Source: Protea cynaroides
Lineage: Eukaryota; Streptophyta; Magnoliopsida; Proteales; Proteaceae
Reading direction: 5' to 3'
Assembly (NCBI GenBank): GCA_028583415.1
Contig: CM053272.1
Coordinates: 44,756,699 to 44,820,698 of the forward strand
Length of the DNA stretch: 64,000 nucleotides
The position numbers and the translations under genes were made by a program. Under the pieces are notes generated by a model. It ran no database searches and had not been told where the DNA came from. It saw only the letters and a program-made list of their open reading frames with translations. Below, piece by piece: positions 47,279-59,167 of this stretch (within the stretch, counting starts at the first letter, position 1; each line of letters starts with the position of its first letter).

Positions 47279-49757
47279 CGACACCACCTTTTCTGTTTCA
47301 CTCCACCAAGGATAATCACAGTCCTAATTCTGTGAATTCTATGTCCCAAAGCTTCCACCAAGGGATCTTCAGCTTCTCAAATGGGTTTGACAGATCAAAT
47401 TCTGCACACCAACAAGACCATAGGGACAAGTTAAGGGTGCAAGGATTTGAACCACCACAACCACCACAGCCGCCATTGGTGGGCATCGAAGAAGAAGAAT
47501 CTGGGGAGCTTTTCCACCAAGGGATGTTGTCGGAGATGTTCAATTTTCCACCAGGGGCGACCACGGCCGCCGCCACCGCCACCGCCTCTGACCTCTTGGA
47601 CAATCAGATCGAGTCTAGTTACCATCTTTCACGGCCGTCACCGGCGGTGACAGCAACAGCTAACGAATGGTACGGTCACAGACAAGGCATAAATGCTGAT
47701 TCAGCAGCAGCCATGCAGCTTTTCCTGATGAACCCACAACCAAGGTCACCTTCTCCTCCTCAACCCACATCTTTTCCTCATGAATTCGCTTGGGGATCCG
47801 CCGGCAACGGTGGCGGCTGCCGTGGAGGAGATAACAGCACTGTTCAACTGAACAACACAAATAAACTAGGAGGTGGGCTTTCGTTGTCACTGTCATCATC
47901 ATTACAGCACTTGGAAGGAGCAAAAGTAGAGGAATTGAGAATGGGTGATGGTGGGATGTTGTATTTCAATACAGGGAACACTGGTTCTGCTGTGGGATCA
48001 TACCCATCTATGAAGAATTTGAGGACCCATCATCATCATCAAGATTCATTGGCTTTACAGGGTTATAATGGCCAGGTTCAAAATGTTGGATTTGGGTCAT
48101 CATCTTTAGGGGTGGTTAATGTTTTGAGGAATTCCAAGTATGTAAAGCCTGCTCGTGAGTTGCTTGAAGAGTTTTGCAGTGTTGGGAGAGGGCAGTTCAA
48201 GAATAAGAGGCATTCTTCTACGACTTCCAACCCTAACCCAAATGGATCTCCATCTTCTTCCAAGGACATTCCTCCTTTATCTGCTGCTGATAGAATTGAG
48301 AACCAACGAAGGAAGGTCAAGCTTATATCTATGATTGATGAGGCATGTAATCTTACTACATACAAACCCCTTACTATTTTTATTTTTATTTTTATTTTAA
48401 TTTCGTTGGTGGTTTAGATATGCCGGAGTACATGGCGATTCCGGCATAGCTTTTGGCCCTTGGGTGTTAATTATTTTAGATATAATAAGTAGATTTCATA
48501 ACAAAAGGTTATAGTTTTAATAACGGACCTAATTGATTGATGGGTTTTTGGGGTGTTTCCATGCTTTGGACTTTCTTATGGTTGAATAAAAAAAATAAGG
48601 GATTTCATTTTCAAATACTAATGTTCTAATGTTCTTTATCCAAATTCATTCAAGGAGCTTTTCTTTTGTTGTTTTTGCTTTCTCTTATCAATCATCTTCA
48701 CTGTAGCAGGCTTTGATTATATTACATTCATGGTCTCTTCTTTTTTTTCTTTTTTTTTGTGTGTTTTTACTCAATAAATAATTGATGATTCCTTCTCTTT
48801 TTATTTGACTAAAAATAGTTCTCCTTTGTCTCTTGCAATGATTAATCATGTGGGTTGTAGGTTGATAGGAGATACAACCATTACTGTGAGCAGATGCAAA
48901 TGGTAGTGAATTCATTCGACTCAGTAATGGGTTTTGGAGCAGCAACTCCTTATACTTCGCTAGCTCAGAAGGCGATGTCACGCCATTTCAGATGCCTAAA
49001 GGACTCCATTGCAGCACAATTGAAGCACACATGTGAGCTTCTAGGAGAGAAAGATGGAACAGGAGCTTCAGGAGTGACTAAAGGAGAGACACCAAGGCTT
49101 CGGTTGTTGGAACAAAGCCTCAGGCAGCAAAGAACCTTCCATCAGATGGGTATGATGGACCAAGAAGCTTGGAGACCTCAGAGAGGCTTGCCTGAACGTT
49201 CTGTTAACATTCTACGGGCCTGGCTGTTTGAGCATTTCCTTCACCCGTACGCACTCTATCTCTCTCCTCTCTCTCTCTCTCTCTAGAATCAGGACATTGA
49301 TATGGAGAAGGTGGAGAGAAAAAATGACTAGATTATGACCTCACCAAATCTTTCTAACGTAACTTTAATCAATAGATAGTAATAGATATTGAAAGGGAGG
49401 GGGAGATGTATGGATTAGTGTGGGTGCAGTTGTCTTTCTCTGCTTCTTCTGAATCTATTTTCCGGTCTCTTAGATTTTCACGCCTAAGCAGGGAAAGAAA
49501 TTGTTCAATGGGATGTACCGGTACAAAAAGCTTGTGTTCTCTTAATATGAATCGGGTAATAAGGAGGGGACCTGATGTCCTTTTCTGATCGTCATCTTTT
49601 TTTTTTGTTTCAGGTACCCGAGCGATGCAGACAAACTTTTGTTGGCACGACAGACTGGTTTATCGAGAAATCAGGTATTGTGTTTCATTATCATTTATCA
49701 TCCTTTATTCCTTTCCTACCCCTTTGAAGAAAGAGAAGAAATGGAAATGCATGAATG

Positions 49758-49789
<32 letters not shown>

Positions 49790-50394
49790 AATCTTTTAGT
49801 GATCAGAAGAGTAGTACTCTTCATTTATTGAGGAAGCTAGTAAACACTAAGTGAAGAATAGGAAACCCTAGAAACTTAGCGACCGTCAGTTGTTTCAGTG
49901 GAGCTTGTATGGTTATAGAAAAGCTCAACTCTTTTTCGATCCCTTCTCTTTTTTTTTTTTATAACATATAAATGAATAGTGGAGGTGGAAGGAATACTAC
50001 GGCCCAATGACAACAGAAAGAAGAAGTACACCAGAAATGTTGACAGTAGATATTTGCTGCCTTTCCTTTTGAGTCTGGATCATGAGAAATTAAGAACCAT
50101 AAAATAAAAAACAGTCAATGCATTCATTTAGATTAACGTGCATTTGTACTTTTTTTTTTTGGGGTGGGGGGTGGTGTTAAATTGCATTTGTACTTGCTAC
50201 TTGCTGTTTCTTTATTTTGGTTCATTAGAAAAAAAAAAACCTACAGTTATGCTTGGAACGCAGAAAATGAATAGCAAACATAGTAAAACAAAAATAAATG
50301 TATAGGTTTTTTCTAGTTATTCTTTTCGTGTATTCTAAACATAATTTGTTATAAGTTTAAAAAAAATGTGTAGAATTTGGATAACAGTAGAAAT

Positions 50395-50436
<42 letters not shown>

Positions 50437-51638
50437 GTGTGTGTTTGTATATGGATTAATTGAACGCTGGTCTCTTTTTGGTGGGGACCTAATCCAGACT
50501 TCTTTTATGGCACCAATCTTCTCTTTAATTTATGCAAATCTTATCTTATGATTTATTTTTCTTAAGGTTTGATGCTATAAGGGTAGTTATGTATGTAACA
50601 ATGGAATGTAATATTTTCAAAAATCATAAAATAAACTTGGCTATTTATTTGTATATATTTTTTTAATCTAAATCATTCATATATGAGAGAGTACATAGTA
50701 AGGTTTAGAGTTCAGATACATATACATGGATATATATTAGGAAGTAATCCAATACAAGAGGGATATTTAATTAAATTAGAAACTAAATTCGACATGTGGC
50801 TAATCTAGAGTCCTAAACCATGTTCTCTTTATCCAATGGGAAGGAACACATCATCTGTCCATCCATGTGGCAGAATAGATGACATGTGACATTTGAGAAA
50901 ATAATATACCATTGTAACGATAAATAATATTTGTAATTGCAAAAATTGCAGGTTTCAAACTGGTTCATTAATGCAAGGGTTCGGTTGTGGAAACCCATGG
51001 TGGAAGACATGTACCAACAAGAAGCTAAGGAAGACGGAGAAGATACAGAGAGAAGCCAACCAGACCAAAGCAGTAGCTCTGCACAAACACAGACACCTAC
51101 AACAGCAGCTACCACAGTGGTTCCAGCTTCAACAGTGGTACTATTACCAACACCAACAGCTACATCATCATCAACAACAATTACTTCCACAAATGCAACA
51201 GGCAAAAGATCCGAAATCAATGGTCTTAGGATCGAAAACGACCGATCACTAGATGCAATCAATAGACAAAGGTTCTTGGAAAATCAAGCAAACCAATCCC
51301 TGATTACCAGTCTTCCTACCATGGCCACCACCACCACCACCACCACCACCTCCACCTCCGTGGCTATTCATCACAACGACTTGTCAACAACAACAACCTT
51401 ACCTCAGCGTTTCTCGGCAACCCACCTTCTGGATGACACTTGTCGACAGCATGGCGGTATCTTAGCTGCTGCTGACTATGATGGGACCACGACTGCTGCT
51501 TCGAATATCAGGGCTCCACTTGTAAGGTTTGGGACCACTACCACAACAGGTGATGTGTCACTCACTCTTGGGCTTCGGCACGCCGGTAACTTGCCGGAGA
51601 AGAACCGGTTCGCCGTTAGAGATTTTGGAGGATGCTGA
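47269..51638 (+). CDS. BEL1-like homeodomain transcription factor, SAWTOOTH (BLH2/BLH4) type, 735 aa
   Basis: Four coding exons are predicted: 47269-48342, 48861-49246, 49614-49674, 50952-51638. TALE homeodomain factors of this group pair with KNOX proteins; in Arabidopsis SAW1/SAW2 limit KNOX expression in leaf margins. Markers in order are FHQGIFSFSNGFDRS and MLSEMFNFP near the N-terminus, AAMQLFLMNP, LSLSLSSSL, the SKY box (289-291 onward), the BELL domain (about 335-425, crossing the first intron) and the homeodomain (about 446-510) with the three-residue PYP insertion (487-489) and WFINARVRLWKP helix. The C-terminal end is GDVSLTLGLRHAGN, as in SAW proteins. The start is the first ATG of the frame; upstream in-frame codons contain no ATG. 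The first intron opens with GC (GAG|gcatgt), not GT. Intron 3 holds a GA microsatellite. Confidence 0.93.
48343..48860 (+). other. GC-AG intron of the BLH gene
   Basis: The exon must end at GAT GAG and resume with GTT GAT AGG to keep the conserved BELL sequence (MIDE-VDRRYNHYCEQM). The intron therefore begins gcatgtaatc and ends gttgtag. The nearby GT (gcat|gtaatc) would shift into a stop. Another GT at 48316 (AAG|gtcaag) keeps the frame but would delete nine conserved residues. Confidence 0.85.
50397..50435. repeat. (GA)n microsatellite in BLH intron 3
   Basis: This is an uninterrupted AG run of about 38 bases followed by a short GT run, in the last intron of the homeodomain gene. Confidence 0.95.
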
Positions 51639-51940
51639 AAAATCTCTACTTTTTAATTCCTTCTTATAAAGTTGAGTATATATAAATGAAGAAGATGAAA
51701 CCTAACTGTTTTGGAGATCTATTTAATTTGTATAGATATTGTTTTGTAGAACCAATTTGGTCTTTGTACTTTGATAGTTTGCTAACTTGTTGAGAATACT
51801 TTATATTCATATTTAGAAGGAAATAGGAAGATACTGTTACTGCTTTCAGCTACCAACAAAACCCTAGAAATCGGTTATTTATCACTGCCACTTTCTAACC
51901 ATGATTGAGTATTTAAGGCAAGAGAGAAAAGCTGTTGATA

Positions 51941-51988
<48 letters not shown>

Positions 51989-53640
51989 ATCTTATGTGAT
52001 GTGCTGGAAATCTTGTAGTCACCCCTATTTAGATAGAAAGAGTTTTAGTTGACATCTTATAATTTTATTTGATATTTAAGTTGAGTTTAGTTAATTTTTT
52101 AAAAATGTAATGAATTTAAATTTATTTAAAACATTTAGAAATTTTGATAACATTTTATTTAAATAATTTTGGCAAAAAAAAGTGGAGAGAGCAAAATCTT
52201 CTCAAGATATTCAAAATCAATGTTACAAGTTTGGCAATGTGTTTTGATGAGTTTGAATAATAAAACATGATCTATGTAGTCAATCCTATTTAGTACGAAA
52301 GAGATTTAGTTGACAACATAGATTTTTATTTGATATTTTTGTTGAGTTGATTTATATTTTTAAAATGTAATGAGATTAAAATTTTATCTAAAACATTAGG
52401 AAATTTTGATACATTTTATTTAAATAAATTTGGCTAAAACGTGACAGAAATGATGTCTTGCCAATTTAGCAAAAATGTTCGTAATTCATTTCGGTCATTT
52501 TATTGATGATCTAATGGAAAATTTTCTTTCATTGCCATCTTTACTCACTACATGACACGTTAATGCGTTTAATAAAGAAAAGGATTTAAATTGGATACAT
52601 ATAGTAGTTCTTGAATTAATTTATACATTATATTTTATTAGGAACTTGGATGTTGCACGATGTGAAATATTTTTGTTCTAGGTTCTCTACGTGCCTAGTT
52701 TTACAACTGTTGTGATTAGGTTGGGTGCTATCTTTCCTCTTTTTCCTTAATTGAGATGCTAGTCACTAAGCTCTAATATAAAATATCTAAAAGTATAGGA
52801 AATAATTTTTTTAATTTATTTCTAATTTTAATCATAAAATAATGGGCCTTTAATTAACATTTTTAAATTCAATTTTTTACTTTCACCCGTTTTACGTCAA
52901 AACAAATAAAACCTAAATGAAAAGAAGAAAGAGAGTTTGTGAATTGAAGTTTCATTAATCTCATGTGGGGAAAAATCCAACATCCATTAACGTTGGAATT
53001 TTGTTTTTGGATTGAATACTTCAACATGGTATCAAAGAACGAAAGAAAAAAAATAAAAATGTAACTTTTGGATTGAACTTGGATACTTCAAAAGTTCATT
53101 CCTGAAAAATTTCTGATGCTAGAAAAACCTAGACTTTAGAACATCCACCTTGAGGTATATATCTTATCTTACAAATTACATGAGAATCAACATCCATAAG
53201 TTGCTTAAAGTCTAAAATGATATAGACAAGGCCAGAAGCATCATTTACCTAATTTATTCCTTACTTTGAGGAAAAACAAAAGAACTTGCAACCACCAATA
53301 AATGGACAGATATCCAACTAGCCTGCCTTGTTTTAAAGGATTCCAAGTGGTCCCCATGGAAAGATTTGATTCTAGCTAGCTACTTGAAAATTTCAGTTAA
53401 GGAACCGGACATTAGGAGTATAATCCTAACCGCGCGTGCCAAATCCCCTATATCCATAGCAGTCAAAAAAAGGAACAGGTTCAAGGTCCTTTGGTCGTAC
53501 GATAGACTTCCATTTTTTATTTTTTTAAATAATTTCCCTACAAACATGCATGCATCTATATCATTCCTTTGTTAATCCAATTTCCTTTGTTTGAGGTTAA
53601 TGTTTTAAGAAAATTTAGAACACCCTTCATTGAGAACCAC
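51639..53640. other. 3' flank of the BLH gene and intergenic repeats
   Basis: This contains the BLH 3' UTR, a CT-CA microsatellite (51942-51988), a 260-bp-period tandem duplication (52015-52440), and a TRIM-type LTR end with primer site at about 52966-53038 (ttcaaca|tggtatcaaaga). No gene was found. Confidence 0.55.
52015..52440. repeat. Direct duplication, about 165-bp units with 261-bp period
   Basis: The segment from 52015 (gtagtcacccctatttag) recurs at 52276 (gtagtcaatcctatttag), and the match continues to 'aaataattttggc' and 'aaataaatttggc'. About 97 bases separate the two copies. Both copies are diverged and non-coding. Confidence 0.85.
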
Positions 53641-54028
53641 TGCTAGCGTAATTGGTAGGCAGCCGCCCAACCAGTTGAATGCAGGCCGGCGCTGGCCCAG
53701 CCCAGTAGGTCCCAGTTGGTTCAACTCTTTTGTGTCATTGAGTGCATTAAAAACACTGGTTCCACCCCCACCCTCTAGGCTTGTAGAAATTTATGAGAGA
53801 GAGAGAGAGAGAGAGACTAAAATCAATGAGTTTAAATGTTTGTATTGAAAGGATATGTTTGGGTCTAACCCATCACCTCAAATTATCCGGAGGTAGTTGT
53901 TTGGGTTTATGAGTACTTGATCCAATAAGACAAATTTAGAAAGTTTAGGATCCACCCCTACTTTGTAGGTTACTTAAAAGGGTCAATTTCCACCCCCATG
54001 CACCCCAAAAAAAAAAATAAATAAATAA

Positions 54029-54118
<90 letters not shown>

Positions 54119-55332
54119 GTCCATTTCAAATAGACTTTTCTGATCCACGTACAATTCCATACTGGTTCTTTGTCTTGCTCTCAAGTCTCCACAACAATAA
54201 TAACTACACAGAGGAGTACCCTCTCCCCACACAGGGACCCCCCCCCCCCTCCCAAAAAAAAAAAAAGTTACTTATTTTTGCTGTTAGTAACTCACAATTG
54301 AATAGGGTCTTAATGTACACGTGGGCAAGGTTAAAGAACACGGACTCAGCCATGGATCGGCCCTGGCTAGTCGATCCTAGTTTCAATTCAATCTTGAGCC
54401 GGATCGGACCAGTTGAATAGGAAAATAGAAACCCCAAGATTCGGCTTATACATGTATAAAATCTGTACCAATTGTACTGACTCAGGGTGTACCATCTGTG
54501 ACTCAGGGTGTACCATCTGTATACCAGTACAATATCAAATAAGAATATGATTCCAAAACTTGAACCATTAGGGTACCAGATAGTATACAGTACAACAGTA
54601 TGGTAACAGTTTCGATATACAGTTTTGGTATAAAATTAACACTGTTAGATTGGTCCAGCCGAAATCAAACTGATTCCCCTGATCCGGCCAAGCCGATTCC
54701 AATGCTGATACCTAAAACCATGCACGTGGGGGGCCCAAGTTGAAGAGGTTGATGAAGAGGGATGGGACAACTCCCTCCCTTCTTTCCTTCTGTTATCATG
54801 CAAAGAAAAGGGCGTGCATGCACTTTGCAGGTCCTCTGGTAGTAGTTATGTCCATCTGATTGTATCAGCTTTTTTTACAACTTAAGAGTGGCACTGACAA
54901 GAACTGAGTCAATAGGAAGGTACACAATTGCTATTTAATGGGCTTGTTGACCAGCCCGGCCACATGGGCCATGGAACACAACATCACTAGGTTAAGAGAA
55001 CGACTGTAGATCTCACCCTCAAAAGTTCACCAAATCAACTTAATGGATATATAGTATGGATAGGGTAAATAACCAAGGGGGCTGGAGAAGGATCTACAAA
55101 GTGACAAAGGACATATTGAAGAGAGAGAAAACATTAATGATGAGAAAGAAATAATAAATTTAACAAAACATAAAATACTTAATCACAGTGACAACCTAAG
55201 TAACGAATTCCAAAAAAAATCTATCAAATTAATGGTGCGTTTTAATAATGGGACCCATGAACACATAAACTTTGGAAACACTAGTAAACAAAAAACTTAA
55301 TAAAACTTATTCTGTAGAGAGCCTGAATAGGA
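53641..55332. other. Intergenic region with compound microsatellite
   Basis: This contains GA runs, the AT/AG microsatellite at 54033-54118, a 12-C run at 54240, a doubled 22-base word (actcagggtgtaccatctgt, about 54479-54523), and a weak tRNA-like A box (53644-53655). No gene was found. Confidence 0.5.
54033..54118. repeat. (AT)n-(AG)n compound microsatellite
   Basis: About 62 bases of AT are followed by about 24 bases of AG, preceded by AAAT units. Confidence 0.96.
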
Positions 55333-55644
55333 TTATAGGAACCACCAGTCTGCCTTTTTCAGGAATTTGCTGATCTTCATCTTCTTCGAGACCTTGTTTG
55401 TTTTCTGCAGGGTGGTTTTTTCCTTTTCCTTGCAGAAAGTGTAACTTCTGAGGTATCTCTGCCTATCAGCATAGATCCTGTGGTAGATTTCTTCGTTCGT
55501 GCTTCTACGCAGCAAGAATTCTGCATCTGCATGTGGCCATGGATATAATCTGTTGAAATTTACTGTTGAAACGTCTGAGTTATTTTCTCTTACTCTAAGA
55601 GGATCTTTGTCATCCAAATAACGCTCATTATAACTGGATTTCAT
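55333..55644 (-). CDS. Small intronless gene of unknown function, 103 aa
   Basis: A single open frame starts MKSSYNERYLDDKDPLRVRE. It is highly charged, with a central 'EEIYHRIYADRQRYLRSYTF' stretch and a Lys-rich C-terminus (KVSKKMKISKFLKK). No signal peptide or membrane segment is seen. Composition is balanced and not repeat-derived, and a TATA box (55756-55763) lies about 112 bases upstream with a GA-repeat leader between. It resembles small plant-specific proteins with an Arg-rich 'RxYLRSYxF' motif that I know only as uncharacterised. The Lys-rich end could mean nuclear location or membrane-surface binding, but that is a guess. A decayed gene is unlikely because the frame, start and promoter are all intact. 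Confidence 0.6.
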   Translation of the reverse strand: MKSSYNERYLDDKDPLRVRENNSDVSTVNFNRLYPWPHADAEFLLRRSTNEEIYHRIYADRQRYLRSYTFCKEKEKTTLQKTNKVSKKMKISKFLKKADWWFL

Positions 55645-55656
55645 CCTTCCACTTAG

Positions 55657-55658
<2 letters not shown>

Positions 55659-55701
<43 letters not shown>
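55659..55701. repeat. (CT)n microsatellite in the leader of the small - strand gene
   Basis: This is a CT run of about 43 bases that would read as GA repeat in the 5' leader of the gene at 55333-55644. GA repeats in plant leaders and promoters are binding sites for BPC/GAGA-type factors. Confidence 0.95.
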
Positions 55702-55704
<3 letters not shown>

Positions 55705-55755
55705 ATATTGTATGGACTGTATTATGCATGTCTGGGAGGAAGAAGACTAAGCATG

Positions 55756-55763
55756 TATTTATA
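55756..55763 (-). promoter_or_regulatory. TATA box of the small - strand gene
   Basis: On the - strand the sequence reads gatataaatacatg, a strong plant TATA match. Transcription would start near 55725-55730, giving a leader of about 80-85 bases. Confidence 0.6.
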
Positions 55764-56984
55764 TCATTAACAATCCTGAGTAAAATAGAATTAGAATTTG
55801 TTTATGGAGCCTATGAATTCTATTTGGTTTCTGCTGAATGAGCTTCACGTGTTTCTTAGAAGTTGTAGTAGTATTATGGATATCGTTTTCCTGCTTTGAC
55901 TCTAATTCCTAAAATTACATCGGCCCCCTTAACTCTGATGTCTAAATCTAGAATGGGCCCAAGCCCAGTTGGGGTTTTGAAAGATAAATCCCAGTTGGGT
56001 TTTGAACCAAGAAATCCAACCAAAATAACCGGTAAAAGACTGAAACCAAGTCGACTGAAATTAATCGATACGGTTTTGGTTTTACACATTATTAAATTGT
56101 TTGGTTGTGGTTTAGAACCGATAAAAAAACCAATTAAATAAGACTGAGTAGAGACCTAGTAAAATAGGTTAACTACTTAACCACATGTATAATATTTTAC
56201 TACTAATTAACTTTTAAACTTGGGGAGAATCATCTCCTTCACGAGTGAATGATTGAGCATTTTTCCCTGGCACCTACTCTCATGACTTCAAGAGGGTGAC
56301 TACCCCTATTTATATGATTTGTTACTATATAATTTATCCAATGTATTTGATATGGGATTAAAAAATCTTCTCATATTAGAGTTAAACCACTTCTTAGTTA
56401 TAAGAAACCATGAAAGAACCGTTTATGAACCGATTAATCAAAACCGACGGTTGTAATAAGTTAAGTTTTGGTTTGGAAAATATATAAGATATGGTTTTAG
56501 TTTCTATTAATAACAATCTTGAACTAAACTGAATCAAACTGACAAACTGTTTATGGACCAATTTACACCCATCTGTATTTGGTTTATCCTATTACGTATT
56601 TGCATTCAGCTTTTCTGCCCTAGAACCACTTTAATTTATCTTTCCATACATGTAGTTTCTTGGTCTAGCAATCCTCAATCTGGCCCTGAACCACACCAAT
56701 GGAATTAGGGGATCATGGTTGGATTTGGACCTGTTAAACTGATTATTCAGTGGGTTGGGCTCAGGTAAGAACCATTTATCCCATGGGTTAATACATCCCC
56801 TGCTCATCCAACATGGACCAGCCGAATTGCACACAGATCCTCTCCTCGACAGGGTACCCTTCAAGGGACCCATCGCCATCCATGGGTGTGGGACCCGCTG
56901 GAGGGTTTACCATATCATTTATTGGCGTCTTTCCTTCAGTTTTTTCAGTGTGTATTGCGGCTATAGGACCTTGAGTTTTTCTAA
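55764..56984. other. Intergenic region
   Basis: This contains a degenerate 'aaccgataaaaaaacc ... accgattaatcaaaacc' block (about 56020-56590) related to the hAT-like family. The rest is without recognised features. Confidence 0.45.
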
Positions 56985-57545
56985 GGCTGCGTTTGGTAAC
57001 TCTCCCAAAGAACAATTCTTCTGTTCTTCCGTTCTGATAGAACAGAAAAACTGTTCAGAACAGCCAATTTTATTTTCTGTTTCAAATTCCATATATGAAT
57101 TATTTGTGTTCTAAATTCTTTTGGCATGAACCCAAATGATAACTACAAATAAAAAATAAAAAATAAAAAAGTTTGCGGCTCTAGATGCATGAAATTTTAT
57201 TTTTATTTTTTAGAAAATTTTCTTGTTTAATTGATCAACTTATCTCCATCAACCCATAGGTTCAATTTATAATTAAATGACATTAATATTAATTAATTTG
57301 ATAAGATATCGGTTTAATGGTAATTCTATAATATTTGAATCTTTTGAAAAAAAATGTTCTAGAACAAATTTTACCAAACAACAAACAAATTAGAACAATG
57401 TTTTTAAACTAGTTCTGGAACATATTTGCCAAACAGTTTTAAGACCAAAAGAACAGCCAAAGAACATTATTTCAAAACAGAACAGAAAAAGACCATCTCT
57501 TTCGGTTCAGAACAAGAACAAGCGAGAACATTACCAAATACAGCC
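56985..57545. mobile_element. 561-bp Tourist-like MITE
   Basis: The ends ggctgcgtttggtaa and ttaccaaatacagcc are inverted repeats with one mismatch. TAA flanks both ends (56982-56984, 57546-57548), the PIF/Harbinger signature. The interior has repeated gaacag/ctgttc words that pair between the halves. Confidence 0.85.
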
Positions 57546-58413
57546 TAAGTGTGATCTTGTCACTTGGTTAATTTCATTTGCACTGAAACTTGAAATATGA
57601 GCAAAGGGCAACGGACTTATCGACCCACAAAATTTCATTCCATCCAACATGCCACTATTTATTGTTAACGTAACCTATCCAATTAAAATGGGTTGGGCTC
57701 AGCCATGCTCTTGATATACCCATTTTAGTGAACAATTGGTTCAAACATGGCATAAAACTTCAAACAACATATGTCGAAGGCGTGTAAGTAAAACATTATA
57801 AAAAGGACAACAGCTGAGGGCCCCTGTTAGTTGAGCCTGTGATGTCAGTCGGACATATCTGATTCGACTCTTCCCAGTTCAGCAGTTCCCACCTATTTGG
57901 TTTTTTAATTTGCCTGCAGATGCATTGTTTGCTTAAATTTCATGGAGACATACCTGTGTCTCTTTTTGGGGTTTGCCTCCTTTCTCAAGTCTAGAATCTG
58001 AAATCTGAGGCCAGCCTTTACTATCTAAACTCTATAATGTAGGGGGGCATCTTCCTCACAGGAACTCCTTCCAACACACAAAACATACATACACAGACAG
58101 ATCATGACATGGAAGGTTAGGCTGTCTTGGATCATGGATGAGTGGATAAGGGCATCTTTACCATCTCCCAAATGCTAAAAGCCCATCTTTCTTAAAAGTA
58201 GCAAGTGTGGCTGTTAGGTTTCGAACTGATCTTCTGATGTGAGATCTTCACTGCAGATGACAGTAAAAGATTATTAGAATGACCCGGTTTGGAATCCGAG
58301 GGGTACATTCTGATATTTTAGAATCAGGAGCAACAATAAGTACAAAGTGAACACAATATAAACTAGTAAAATGATGATACCCTTGGTAGATGGGCCTCCT
58401 TTTATGGTAGTCC
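57546..58413. other. Intergenic region
   Basis: This is AT-rich spacer with no recognised gene or repeat of note. Confidence 0.45.
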
Positions 58414-58718
58414 TGTTGAGTTTTCAATTTAAAAGTTCGAACTAAGTAAGTAGAAGGACTCTCACATATATAATTAAGACACCCAAGGTTCTAGTCTCTA
58501 AGCAATGTGAGACTATTCCCAACACTCCCTCTCATGTGTTGCCCCTCTACTGGGTGGCAATACATGTGACATGTGGTCCCTCTTTTTAGGTGATTGTAAG
58601 GAGTGAATCTGGAGTTTTGATATAATGTTAAGTTTACATCTTAAAGTTTGAACTAATAAATAGAGGGACTCTCACATATATAAGGCACCTAAAGTTCTAG
58701 TCTCTAAGCAATATCCCA
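58414..58718 (-). mobile_element. TRIM retroelement on the - strand
   Basis: The 3' LTR is 58414-58524 (on the - strand it starts tgttgggaatagtctcac and ends aaca). It is preceded by the purine tract gagagggag. The internal part is about 100 bases. The 5' LTR is 58626-58718, truncated at its start. The base run next to it (ttatatcaaaac on the - strand) is a decayed tRNA-iMet primer site. There is no coding capacity. Confidence 0.75.
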
Positions 58719-58859
58719 CTCGTGTTTTTGCAGTTCAGTTTTTGAATAGAGCCCCTAATAGACAAGTGGCAAGCCACGTGTCACGAGTCAGATGATATGT
58801 ATGGACATCAGCAAGAGAGAAAAAAAATGGAGAGAAACTCAGTTCTGAACATACTTATA

Positions 58860-59167
58860 GGCTCTCTTTGGTTTGTATTATATAATGTATTATGAGTTAT
58901 TTGTGACAAATCAATTATGATAATAGATTATGAGTAATAAATAATGACCGTTTGGTACCACTAAACATAATACATTATATAATGAGAAATATAAATAATC
59001 ACCTAATAGATTATTCTAATAATGATAAACAGCTACTCACCTATTTGTAAATAATGAATTATATCGATTTATTTTAATTATAAATAGACATTATAAATCA
59101 TATCAAACAATCATAAATTTTATAATATATTATATAATACATTATATAATACAAATAAAAAAGAACC
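58860..59167. mobile_element. 308-bp Tourist-like MITE (second copy of the 11589-11871 family)
   Basis: It starts ggctctctttggtttgta and ends with the decayed inverted copy aaaaaagaacc. The interior matches the copy at 11589-11871 (atgagttattt, taataatgataaaca, aatcatatcaaacaa). The right flank is TTA and the left flank is ATA, so the duplication is imperfect. Confidence 0.82.
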
